A DNA stretch of 55,939 nucleotides from Dissophora ornata (Eukaryota > Mortierellomycota > Mortierellomycetes > Mortierellales > Mortierellaceae): positions 1 to 55,939 of the forward strand of contig MU616686.1 in the NCBI GenBank assembly GCA_025201705.1. Direction: 5' to 3'. The notes under the pieces were generated by a model. It saw nothing but the letters and a program-made list of their open reading frames with translations. It was not told the DNA's origin and did not search any database. Shown piece by piece: positions 31,778-45,190 of this stretch. Every line of letters starts with the position of its first letter. Within the stretch, counting starts at the first letter, position 1. The translations under genes were made by a program, and so were the position numbers.

Positions 31778-34700
31778 TCATATCCAGAAGGAGAGTTCAT
31801 CTGGCTCCGTTTCCGGGAGTGGTGCGCCAACTCTGAAAGTGCTCTCCGCTATCAAGACATTCATCGCCTCATCCTCCTCTTCTTGGTATTCCTCTCCACC
31901 GCAGCTTTCTTCCGAGGACCACCTGTCTGTCTCAAGTCCCTCCGGCGTCTGATCGACGTCGTCAGAGGCCTCAGCACTCCCGTTTCCTGAATACACACTT
32001 GTATGCTCCTGTTCTTCATCTGTTTCGGTCCGCGTACTAGGACTCTCAGACTTGTGCAGAAGGCTCTCTTTGTAGCCATCGGTATATGTCTTGAGCCTTT
32101 TCGCCCTCCACGTTGTCAAGTCGTCCGTGCGGTTCAGTAGGCGCTTCCTGTCAGTTTCATTGGGTCTGTATTCAAGACGTGTACGGGGTATTGAGCGCGA
32201 TCCCGTTTGCTGAGTGGTGCGGGTAGATGTCGCGACCGAACGCCGTTTCAAGATTGGCCTTGATGGTGCTTGCTCATAGTCACTGTCTCCTTCTGACCAT
32301 TGATCCTCCCAGCTTTCAGATGACGCTAAAAGTATACGCCGCCTATGTTGCAATACCCGCTGGCTTAACTCTGGTAGTCGTGCAGGTGGCTCTGCCAGAG
32401 ATAAAGACCGACGTCGGCTCGACCGCGAAGCCTGGGACAGCTGCGTACTGACACCATTTCCCTTGCTTGGAAGTATCAATGTGTTGTCTATTTTCGGCTG
32501 GTTGTTCCTGACATCCCGCCTCTCGCATGCTGCAACGCCGCGTTTGATCGACCCAAAGGCTTCATGAGAACTCTCTTCACCGCTCGATACCTCAGTGTCT
32601 TTGCCCCTTTCATTGCCATGGCCGCTGCTCAAAGCCTCCGACCGCAGTCTACTAGATGCGACATTTTCAGTCCAGTTGTCTTCGCTGTCGACCGTGGTGT
32701 CGCTCAGTTCTACGATCTCTGGCGGCTCGCTCACGTATTGCTCGCCGTTCTGATCTCTAGTCTCATCTGAAACATCACTGCCGCTGGGAGCGCTCGACTG
32801 AATATAGTCCTCGTCTTGGAAATGTCCTGCTCGCGATGCAACAAAATCTGCCGATGCCATATCGCCATCCACCACTTCCTGTTCCGCGTTATCTTCCTCT
32901 GAGTCAACAAGTGAAAGAGATGCTGTATTTGCGTTGCAAAACGATGCCTCCTCGAGGTCTGGAGTCAATTCACTGTAGTGGACTTCATTTCGGCTCGACC
33001 CCACATGTCGTTGGATGGGGGTCATGGAGTATCGAAGTCGATTCGCAGGAGTAAAAAGGGGCGCGTCCACTGTGTGTCGATTCAGATTCTTAGGGAGTTG
33101 CTCATTGACTGACGAGAGAGCGACGAGGTTGTTCGGCAGAGGCGATTCAGCATCGTTGTGCTGTCGAGATCCCAGACTGAATATCTTTCTGGTATGTCGT
33201 GATTTTGAGAGAGTTGCTTGAAGACCATCGCTTGAATCAATATCTTGCACACTTCTTTGGCCTCGTGTCTGATGGATGGATGCCTCACTCTCGTCATTAT
33301 CCAGTAATAACGAGGCAGTCCTGCACGCCTTCGGAGTAAGTTCTACCCAATCACCCACAACCTCGTCATATCGCCTATGAAAATAATATGGAGAGAGCTC
33401 AAGAGAGTCAAAAGAGTACCAACAGAGTCTAGGATTGCAAATTAAGCCGATTCGCAATTCGACTCATATCCTTACCACATATCATTGGACTCATGGGTAA
33501 TACGCCGCTGCTCTACTTCTCGCATATACGTTTCCAGGCTCGATACCGTGACATCGCATACATAGCCCAGCTGCTCTTGGGTGTTTTTGAACAAAAGATC
33601 AAAGTCCTGCAGCATCCTCCTGATCAACTTCATTGATAGGGAATACAATCCCACAGCATCCAGCATCAACGCCAGTGCATTCAAATTTGTCAATGTCCGG
33701 TATGCTTCGACAACTGCATCAAAATCCTCCAGTTGAACGTTGTTGGTGACGTGAGCTCTCATGAACTTGACCCACTCCTGATTCAGCCCATTGTCAATGG
33801 CCGCTGATGACCCTGTAACCAAGACGTACAACGAGTGCAAGGCTAGACCAAGCCCGATGTCATGAAGTTTAGCGCGGCTTAAAATGTGGAACTTACGGCA
33901 CTCAAAGTCGCTTTCCACCAACAAATATCGCGCCATGTATTCGATCACCTCGTCGCATTTGTTCACAGCAATATCCCCAGAACTCGTTGTTCCTTCTGCC
34001 GTTCGCTCATGTAGCCTCAAGGAATCTTGGATCAGCATTGACGTCCACTGTATCGCCAGATGTCGCCTTAATCCCTTCGACGAAAATAAAGATGTGTCCA
34101 TGTGGATATCAAAGGATTCCTGAATCAGAACTGCGCGATGCTGTGGTTGAATGTGCTGTACAAATGACTGGAAGCGTTTGTTTGTGTAAAACGTCGCGGG
34201 GCTGTTTCGTATAAGGATGGCAATCCAGGCGTTTGCGCTTTCGATGCGCAATGCGACATTATAAGCCCATTGATGGTCCAGTTGAAATGTCTTATCCCTG
34301 CATGTTGAAAGGTGCTCAAGAAGTCGCAATGCCTGAACAATTGTACATCATGTTAGAAAGAGTGATTCTCCAAGACTGAGGCAAACAATGTGGCGCACCC
34401 TAGCTGACGCCCACCTGGTGGTCCGCCCTGTACCTGGCACAAATCCCAAGCAGAGGCACGATCAATTGTGCAATGGGTATCTGAGAGATGCATAATTCCA
34501 CGACATGCTCGAGTACTGCGAATCTAAAAACGCGAATAGATATAAAACAAGGGTCTTAGAAACAGCCCAGTAATATTCTACGCGTCCCAGATACGACTTT
34601 ATATGCAATCATTGTTATATCCTTACCTGCGCATGTAGGCTGGCATGATATTATAGTGTTTCTCCATCAGTGATGGTTCATCTTCTGAAATGCAGGAAAC

Positions 34701-35333
34701 AACCCGTCCCACTGCGAAAGCACACGCCATTCCCAGAGTAGCCCTGCCTGGCACGAGCCCATTGGCCGTGACCGAAGTAGGGTCTGTGTTCAGGGGTAGA
34801 TCGTGGTCTTCGCAAAATGGTTGCCACCAAACTTTCTCGACGACTTCCTTGAACATGTCCCTGAGCGACGATCGAAAACGCGCGACGAGTATTTCGCTGC
34901 CCTTGTTTGCCTTTGAACCGTCCGCCATTAACTCTTCTCCAATGTCTGATCGCTGTATTAACGAGGCTGTGGGTACCAGCCGGCGGCCGAAATATAATGG
35001 GACTTGATTGTGGCGTGTCCGCAGGGATCGCGTGTGTCCATACTGGTTTCTGATATCTCGAGTGTGATTTGATTGAACGTCGGTCTCAGAGTCACTGCTG
35101 TCGTTAGTGAACCTGGATGTCCCTGCCTTTGCTGTGAACCCACACGATGGCGCAGACTTGATGGCAAGGTGGATGGCGGCGATCTTTGCCTTCATAGGTC
35201 GCAGTAGCCGGTGAATGCGAGGCAGATCTAGGGGGTAGAGATAGCCATGAGGGCAGGTACAGGCACCTGCAAGCTTTGGTATGGCTATCGACCCCTTGCC
35301 CGGGCCGGGCTCACGCAAGGATGGGATCAGCAT
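31778..35333 (-). CDS. Uncharacterised 1089-residue protein, helical N-half and disordered acidic C-half
   Basis: Four exons, 35333-34627, 34523-34415, 34332-33476 and 33374-31778, all in compatible phase. I do not recognise the family. The N-terminal half (to about residue 560) is leucine-rich and helical, with segments such as LEHVVELCISQIPIAQLIVPLLGIC and DAVVEAYRTLTNLNALALMLDAVGLYSLSMKLIRR (given here in pieces of one region); it could be an alpha-solenoid. A Cys-containing stretch, GACTCPHGYLYPLDLPRI, lies near the start. The C-terminal half is Ser/Glu/Asp-rich and probably disordered, with basic patches (KRRSVATSTR) that could be nuclear signals, and ends DELSFWI. A nuclear scaffold role is only a guess. 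Divergent from the REEP gene. Confidence 0.7.
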
Positions 35334-35680
35334 CGTTGCATGATGAGATGGTTTGTTGCGGTGGAGTTGCCACAACGTCTTCACGCGCTTTTGCAAGTCT
35401 TGATGGCCGCACTGCACGTGATTATTCGTCTCCGAGACAAGAAGAGAGAGCGGAACAAAGGCCTTGCACACCACACCGCTCCATTGCACATCCTCTCGCA
35501 AACACCTACCCAGAAGAAGCACAACACTGAGCACCCCGCGCGAATGCTGTACCACGCTCTGCGACTCGCTTGGTAAATTGCGTCCCTGAAGCTTCCCTGA
35601 GGCAGAATGCTCGGCAACAACATCCTCATCTTACGATCGGGACGCGCTTTTTGCACTTTAATATTCACGCGTCCGTTTTG
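35334..35680. promoter_or_regulatory. Divergent region between the unknown gene and the REEP gene
   Basis: About 347 bp shared upstream sequence. Open frames continue through it on both strands from the flanking genes, so either protein could have a longer N-terminus. I chose the inner starts because the outer sequence lacks recognisable domain content. Confidence 0.4.
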
Positions 35681-38337
35681 ATGGCGTTCTTTTGTAGCAT
35701 CATTGTCTCTTCGTTCAAGACATGGAAGGCCGTGGTCGACTCTGGTGACAGGAGTCTGGCTAGGAGGTACATGTTCCTCTGGTTCCTTACTCTGGCTGGG
35801 CTCTCGCTCGAGCCAATTGCCGATTCTGTTCTTGGTCCAAGGTAAATACAGCAACTCGCACGTTAAAAGGCGTCTATTCCTTTTTTTTTTGTTTCTCGAG
35901 TTTTTATTGTTCCTGACAGAATGCGCCTATGGCGTCCTTTTACTCTCGTAGAATCCCAATGTATGAGGGATTTAAGATTATTATCGCAGGATGGCTATTG
36001 CTGGCGCACTTTTATTTGACCAACCCAGTCAATGATCCCGATACCTATCAGACATGGCACATCGAGCAGCACCCCACTCGAGGTCAAGTTTCGCATGACC
36101 GAGGAACTTCTCAAAGTCGGCAACTGTACCTTTCAGCACCACAAAAATCTTCACAAACCATACATCGCGATTTTCGGCCAGAGGAGAGAGCAGCAACATC
36201 CACAGCTGCTAATCTGGACTTTGGAAGGTTCAAGCGAGACCTGGAGAGGAGACGGACGGCGAATTCAGTCCATTCTACAACAGACTATGGTTTCCATAAT
36301 GTCTCGAGCAGTAGCAAGCTGCGACCTGATCCATCAGATCTTTATCCTATAACCTCAGCGTCCGCATTAAACAAGCCGGCGAAAGCAGGAGAAGCATTTT
36401 CCATGGAGAGAAAGTCGCCCTCGGTTTTAGGGCACTATGAGTTCGGATCAAGCAATGCCAGTCGCAAACGACCATCGTCAGCAGCGTCCTTCGACCCTCA
36501 GAACACTAGGCCAACATCCAGGCAGAGTTCAAGGCGCCGAAATCTGGATCGCAAGTCGCACCCCGGCGTTGAACCTGCCGAAGCAGATTCATCCACGTCC
36601 AGGATGACAAAGCGACTGCGGCATTTGATCGAAGATGAGCGAACAGACGAGGTTTTGCATAATGAAGCCGAGGCTCAGAGTCGCAGAACAGCGTTGGAGG
36701 GAACAAAGGACGACGAAGTTGTTCGGAGGAGCGAGTCGAGTCTGCCATTGCGCTTCTCGCGACCGAGACCGCCCGGCAAGGATCGCAAGGAAGTTCTGCC
36801 ACACTCGTCTACAGCAGGGCCCTCCGCGCCACTTCGAAGACAGGATAGTCAGGAATCACGGAAACGCTCACAATCCGCGCTTGACATTCACAGCCCTAAA
36901 CCAAAGACAGAGATTACGTCTGCCACTTTTGAGTCGCGGATGAAGAATGTCCGAGATTGGCTGAAGGAGCGGAACCCATCTATGATCTCTCCACCTTTGA
37001 GTACCAAGTCGGAATTTCTGAATCCTTCAACCCGGATAGATAACGACCGGACATCAGCACTCGCACACAAGGATTTCACCAGCGATGTAGATGCACAAGG
37101 ATTTCAAAAACCACGCAAACGAAAAGCCCAGCGCCAGATTGCACCGCTGACAGGTCCCAAGAGGCTGGCCCATGAAGGAAGACTGACCCGCTCGAGAAGT
37201 GATGAAGGGGCTAGGATATACCCAGAACCGAATGACACCGTCTCTACAGCTCAGGCCCCGTTGCGCCGATCAGAGTCATACCGTCATCCGCGGCCTAGTC
37301 AAAGCCATGGAGATAACCCTCACGATGGTGTCCGGGGCACCACCGACCCGCAGCGCGACCAACCTACAGAAGATCCATTTTTCCCACCCGCCAACCGGAG
37401 TAAACTCCAGAAGCGCAACAATATTGCGCCCAAAAGCTCTGTGCCAACGTCGACGACCGCTGTGACTACTACTCCTTCTTCTGCGTTTACATTCAGGATG
37501 ATGCCAAATAAGAGTGCAAACCCTCTTATCACTAACTCCTTCGTTGGTGACGACGAGAACATTACAATTTCCCCATTGATCAAACTGCGACAATCCCAAC
37601 TGAAGCAGCGGCAACAGGAAGACTTTTTAGGCATCAGGAGGGATGATAGTCCTGCGGCGGCAAGGCGTGCTGAGGAGGAAGGAGGGCTGGCCTTCAATCC
37701 GACGTTAGAGGCATGGGAGAAGGATGATGATGAAGCACTGGCTAGGAATGCAGCGCTTGAGGCGGAAGCAAAGGGAATGAAACTGGGACGTGAATTAGGT
37801 GGATCTGCATCATCACTGCCCTCGGAAGAAGAAAGTGCCGCGGTTACCTCGGCAAGGAAAAACAACAACTTCATATCTGCATCTTCTTCAAGTTTGCTCA
37901 GGACCGTGGAATTCAATGGCGATCCCTCAAGGCGGCCAGATCCAGAACTTCGCCGAAAGAAGCAGGTTCTGGAGGTCGCTGCCCAGCCGAAAACCACCAA
38001 TGACTCTGCAACTGCCGCTACGACAGTCTCTTCATCTTCTAAGCAGCGACCGGCAAGTATTCAAAGCCTCTCCAGCAGCTTTGGAAAAGGTGATAACCGG
38101 TACAGACCCAGCGTCTTTCACCCGACTAGATCGCTTACAAGAAGTGGTTCACAAACCAGGGACCGAGAAGATTCTGCCAGTCGTCGCCAAACGCACCCAG
38201 GATTGTACACACCCAGCAAGAAGAAGCCGATGTTGGATAGTACATCTTTGCAAGACGATCCTGCTCTACCACACAAGTCGACACCCACTATGAGTCGTTA
38301 CATTCAGCTCTCGACTCTTTCGGACGAAGAGATCTAG
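35681..38337 (+). CDS. REEP/DP1/HVA22-family ER-shaping protein with very long tail
   Basis: Two exons, 35681-35841 and 35952-38337, 848 residues. The first 90 residues match the TB2/DP1/HVA22 pattern: FKTWKAVVDSGD, two hydrophobic hairpin segments (YMFLWFLTLAGLSLEPIAD and YEGFKIIIAGWLLLAHFYL), with IPMYEGFK between them. Family members (yeast Yop1, human REEPs) bend ER membranes into tubules. The remaining about 750 residues are polar, Ser/Arg/Lys-rich and low-complexity, probably disordered and cytosolic, with possible helical Glu/Ala-rich pieces (ARRAEEEGG, NAALEAEAK). This tail is far longer than in Yop1. The N-terminal start could lie further upstream, since the frame stays open to about 35570. 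Confidence 0.78.
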
Positions 38338-38533
38338 TCCGTAGTATGCTTTGTAGTTTAGGCAGCCTTCATTGGATTTTGTAATAACAGTTTATACCAT
38401 GTGCCTGGTCTTCTACAAGATGACGATATGATGCTATGGTCTTTATTTTTATTTTTTTTTGGTTCAGGGATGAGGGGAGTTGTTTTGTGATATATTGGCT
38501 AGTAAAATAATGCACAGAAATGTTTACGTGCGT

Positions 38534-40250
<1,717 letters not shown>

Positions 40251-40603
40251 TTTGTCTTGATGGGAGATGATGAAGGGGGAGGGAGGAGGAGGAGGATGAA
40301 GAGAGGAGAGAAAAGGGAAGGAGAGGATGAATCCTTTTTATTCGATTCGGAGGGCGAAGGGCAAGTCAGGTCATACCGCGCAGGATCAGGCCAGACTGCC
40401 TCGCGGTGCATAAATTATCCCACGAAGCAGAGACTGTCTTCCCAGATGCTGCAGGGGTCCTGATTGGCTGCCCTGAAGATCAGACAACATCTGACATATG
40501 TCTATGCCAACTCACCATATCACAAGCATACACGAACACGTTCATGCCATCCACCGACGCGTCCTTTTATTGTACAAAAGTATCAGATAGTCTAGATTCT
40601 AGA
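40251..40603. other. Intergenic region between ERG20 and BRO1
   Basis: This contains the ERG20 upstream region, with a purine-rich GGAGGA/GAGGATGA stretch at about 40275-40330, and the BRO1 3' flank. No gene is seen. Confidence 0.5.
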
Positions 40604-43600
40604 CTAGTCAAGCAGTGAGTTTTGGCGATATGGCGTAGGTTGCATCGGAGCGTAGCCTTGCTGTGCAAACTGTTGCTGGACTGGCTGTTGCTGCTGCTGC
40701 TGCTGAAGAGGCTGCTGATATCCTCCCTGGTATGGCTGCTGCTGCATTGGCTGCTGCATTGGTTGCTGCATTGGTTGCTGTTGTTGTTGATACAATGGTT
40801 GCTGCTGCTGCAATGGCTGCTGTTGTGGTTGGTACTGGCCCTGTAATTGCTGCTGTGGCTGCTGTGGCTGGTACTGCGAAGGAGGAGCGGTGTTCGCAGC
40901 ATACGAATTGTAGACCGGCTGCTGATATTGGCCAGGCGACTGTGCCTGCTGCGGTTGCTGCTGTTGCTGCTGTTGATACACGGGTTGTTGCTGGTACTGC
41001 GCCTGCTGCAGCGGCTGTCCCTGTAGCGGCAATGGCTGCTGTTGTTGGAATGACTGTTGGTGCACAGGCTGTTGGAACTGCTGCGAGTTTTGTTGATAAG
41101 ACGACTGGACCTGTTGCTGCTGCTGTTGATATTGAGCTTGTGCTGGCTGCTGATACTGACCTTGCGGAGTTATGGGCTGGTACGCAGAGGTGGGCGGAGC
41201 GCTCTGTGGTTGATAAAGAGGCTGCGACTGGTATTGGATGTTCTGAGCCTGAGGTGCGCTGGCTACAGAGGGTGTCTGATACGGTTGTTGCATGGGCTGT
41301 TGCATGGCTTGATATGGAGATTGAGGGATCTGAGGCTGCTGCTGTGGTGGAGGAGACCGCAGCTGTGGTTGCGAGAACTGCTGCTGAACAACATACGGAC
41401 GAGTTGCTTGTTGTAGAGGCTGTTGCTGTGGAGCTGGGCTGGGGAGAGCGTAGCTCGACTGGTGCTGCAATGACTGCTGTTGCTGTTGCTGTTGCTGTGG
41501 CTGTTGCATCGGCTGAGAAGGTTGGTTCGCTGGCTGTGGTGTGGAGAGTGCAAATGGCCCCGTGTTAGGGATGATCATCGGCTGTGCTTGTTGAGGCGTG
41601 GGCTGTTGAGGGGGCGATGTGGGTGCATGGTTGTAGCCGACAGACACATTCGCTGCAGGTTGAGGTGCATAGGACGGCGCAGTCGGGGGGGCTCCCATAG
41701 GAGCAAAAGGAGCTGGCGCCGATGCGGCTGGTGTCCACTGCGAAGTAGACGGCGCAATAGGTGCCGAGCCTGGTCCACGAGGTGGCCCTCCAAGGCTTAG
41801 GTTCGCCAGTGCATCGACCGGCACCGGGTTAACAGGCGGCGAGGACACGCCGCCAAATTTGGACAGTTGGTCCTTCAATGCCTTGGACTCCCGTTCAGAT
41901 TTGGTGGCCAGGACCTGGCGCTCAAGCATATCTCGCTCCTCCTTTCTAGAGCGGCAGAACTGGTCCACAGCCTTGGCGAGATCCTGCACTTGCTCACTCA
42001 GATCTTCGTAGAAACGAATACCCTTCTTGTATCCGTCCTTGACGGTAACATAAGAGGCCTGGGTCTTCAATAGCTGGTCCGCAAGTGCCTGCCTCTTTCT
42101 CTCAGCTGTGTCCCAAACCTCTTGGAGGCTGCGAGCCTGCTGGCCATTCATCAGCTCCTTGTAGTGCGTAGTCAGCTCTTGCATCAACACCTGTTGGTGA
42201 TGGACCGTTGCGGTTACTCGTGTTTGGTGTGGCCTGAATTTTTCCAGCTCCTGCGCAAACAGTTGTGGCTCAATACCGGAGCTCTTCTTGTTAAGAATCA
42301 AAAGGTTCGAGATATCATCTTGCTGCGTCTAGTGTTTGGAATCAGAGGGCGCCAGTCAGCATATTGGATGTCGCAGACATCGACATATCACATACATCTG
42401 CGTGGTCTTGCAAAATGATGCACCAAGTGTACCTTGACTTTTAGATCTTCGAGAGTATCCATCCGTTCCTGCTTTAGCTTTTTGAGCTTCGCAATCGCTT
42501 CTTCCACCTTGGCAACGGTCTTCAAAATGGCCTCGCTCTCGCCACTATCTTCCACGTCCAGGAGACTGCTATCAGATTTTGCCGACGCCTTTCTGGACTT
42601 GCTCGCCTCCACCACGATCCTGGCAAAGAGCTGCTCTAGGGTGGCTCCCTCACGTCCATCCCTCAGGACCATGACATTGTTGGCAATCTGATCAAAGGAC
42701 CGATTCAAGTTACTGTCCGAAGCAGCAGCCCTATCGATAGACTCTGACAGGGCCTTTGAATCTGTCCTGAAGATCTGTGTCAGTGGCCCCGAAGGTCGCT
42801 GAGTCCAGAGATCTGCATATTTCGCCTATTAAAGTAAAAATTATACGATTCGTATAATGTCAATACACGCGAATATGCTATTCCAGAACGCGCTGACATG
42901 AATCTGAGGCGCACATACTCGCATCATTTCGCATTGGCTGCGCTCCTCGTCTAGTGATAGGTTAGCGTTCTCGAGGTTCTCCCCTGTACCAGACTTGACT
43001 CTGTCCAAGTTTGCAATTAAATCTGCAATGGAATCGCCATTCGACTCCTGGGCCTGAATGAAATCTGCGCACTCCTTGACCGAAGACGGTGGAAAGGCCA
43101 AGGTATCAAGTGTAGCATGCTGAACTCCGTTGGCTCCACTCTTGAATTTTTCGAGACCCTCTGGAAGATTCATAAACTCGAGGGCGCTGGTCAACTCCTG
43201 GTTTGCAGTCTCACACTTTTCGGCTTCTGCGCGCACGAGTTTGGCCTTCTCCTCCGAGTACAAACTAGATGACTCGTGCACAGACAGTGGGATTAACCGC
43301 TGAAACGTGTCGGGCCCGATCACCTTTTGCATCTCGCTCTGCGTGTATAGCTCCGAGATGGGCAAGGGCTTTGTGGCATTCAACTTTTCCAGTGCCGCCA
43401 GTGAACCTTCACTTGGTACAGCCTCGTGATAGATCATGTCGTTGTCTCGAATTGCCTGGGTCTTCTTTTCCGTAATAACCGCTAGATGTGCCTTTGTGAT
43501 ATCATGGATGGCGTTGGCGGCCTCCTGTGTGAGGGTTACAGTTGGATGGGAGCTCTGGGTGAATCCCGAGGCAAAAGTTTTTGCCTGCTTCTCGGCTTCC

Positions 43601-44735
43601 TTGATTGCAGTCTCTGCGAGTTGAATTCTGCTCACCGTCTCGCCCCACTTTGAATCCGACTCTGCCACCAATGATCGATAGTACTGAGCAATGGCATTGA
43701 ACAGCTTGGCCTTGATCTAGTATTCCGAAGGAGGACACACATAATGAAAAATGCCGCGCATTCAATAGTTCGTTAGTCATGTAGACCGATACATGATCAA
43801 TCATGACCCTTTCTTCTCAACAAGAGCAGGCAGCGACATATGAAATTATACCTGGCAAAGGGTCTGCCAATTCTTTTCAAAGACCTGTTTGGACACACCG
43901 TCAGCCATAGCTTCGAGAGTAGACTGATAGCTCCAAGCAACTTGGGCAGCCAATTTAGAGATCATGAGAGGCTTTTTCTTTTCAGCGAGTGTCTTTTCCC
44001 AAAAGACCTCCTGTGCCTGTGCGAGCATTAAGGAGACCAGCATCTTGACTGTATCCCGACTCAGGTCGATTGACGGCGCGTGCAAAAAATTCTCGTTAAT
44101 GTATGTGTAGATTCCGGCAGCTGCCTGGTAGAAATGAAACGCCTTCTTGACACCTTCTGGTTCGTTGATCCTTGTCTGGGAGGTAGCGATGGCAGAAAGG
44201 ACCGAGGCAATGTTGAAGATAGTGCTTGCCTTTTCAAAGGCTAAAGAGAACTGTGAGGTTGGCCGCTGTGTGAACGCGTCGTACCTGGCAGGGATGAGAG
44301 AGAGATATGATGAGTTTTTTTTTAACTTGTATTCTCGACAAACGCCAAGACATTTTTAGTTTGTGCATTGGCAAGAGTGGACGCGTAAACACGTAACAGG
44401 AATTGGGATAGTAAAAAAGAAAAGCGACGAGATGTAGAGTGTGTGCATGTGGACACGTACCACATGAAGCCGATCTTGATGTGGGCTTCGTCGACGGGGA
44501 AACGCAGGTCGAGAATCTCGAGTTGGCCAAAGTACCGGTAGAGGACATCCCTGCCGGTGATATCATTCCCGGCGCCTCGCATGTCCTGACGCAGGCGGTG
44601 GATGGTGCCGGTCTCTTCGGAGTACTTTTCAGGGTCATCCTGGTATGAGACAGCGATGTACCTCTTGAGCGGCGTGACCCAGTCGACTTCGTCGGTCCTC
44701 TTGAGAGGTACGGCAATCATGGGAGACTGTGACAT
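40604..44735 (-). CDS. BRO1: BRO1/ALIX-family ESCRT adaptor with Gln/Pro-rich tail
   Basis: Five exons, 44735-44461, 44284-43852, 43716-42919, 42825-42433 and 42328-40604, 1207 residues. Residues 1 to about 390 form the BRO1 domain (PLKRTDEVDW near the start, YDAFTQRP, NIASVLSAIA, AAGIYTYI), which binds Snf7/CHMP4. About 390-760 is the helical V domain. From about 800 to the end is a Pro/Gln-rich tail with Q runs and PxxP-like text, ending PYRQNSLLD. Bro1 works at endosomes in multivesicular body sorting and recruits the Doa4 deubiquitinase; PalA/Rim20 is the alternative paralogue (pH signalling), and the long Pro-rich tail favours Bro1. The tail is longer than in yeast Bro1 (844 residues). 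Divergent from the DUF1769 gene. Confidence 0.9.
40640..41560 (-). repeat. Gln/Pro-rich coding repeat tract
   Basis: CAG/CAA-rich DNA encodes runs of 5-9 Gln broken by Pro, Met, Tyr and Ala, such as QQPMQQPMQQPMQQQPY. The codon mix is CAG plus CAA, so it is not a pure trinucleotide array. The opposite strand carries long leucine- or alanine-rich shadow frames that should not be annotated. Confidence 0.85.
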
Positions 44736-45111
44736 TTGGGAAAGCTGCGGCTGCCTAGCTGCGCGGGAAGTATGCTTCGAGTCGGAAGCAGGTAGAGAGA
44801 GACAGAGAGAAAGAAAGACGAGACGGAGGAGCACCAAGCAAGGGCAGGGGATGAATCAATGAACGAATTAGAGATGGAAGAAATGAGGCGGAAAGAGTGG
44901 GGGGCAGCGAATGCAAGACGTCGTGGGACGAGAGAGAGACAAGAGGGTCGAAGCGCAGGAGAAAAATGTGACCGTTGCAGTCCACCCCCAATGATATAAT
45001 GATATCATCGCCGAACTACTACGGTCCAGGCGCGTTCAAAGAGGCGTCTCTCCTCGCTCTCCTTTTGCGATCCTCTCCTTCTACACACAACTCGCCCTCT
45101 CTTTCTCTCTT

Positions 45112-45145
<34 letters not shown>

Positions 45146-45190
45146 ATACGCACACCCCCTCTAAAAATACAACAACACAGCCGTACCCCA
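44736..45190. promoter_or_regulatory. Divergent region BRO1 / DUF1769 with CT microsatellite
   Basis: A CT-rich tract (CTCTTTCTCTCTCT-type, about 45096-45145) lies just upstream of the DUF1769 start and a GAGAGACAGAGAGAAAG stretch lies upstream of BRO1. Pyrimidine-rich leaders of this kind are common before fungal start codons. Confidence 0.5.

Noticed and set aside
35929..35951. Independent start of the REEP tail frame at 35929
   Set aside because: The AG at 35950-35951 fits the donor at 35842 in phase and joins the two halves of the REEP domain.
40622..41568. Long forward-strand frames rich in Leu or Ala opposite the BRO1 tail
   Set aside because: They are the antisense reading of CAG/CAA repeats and contain no independent domain.
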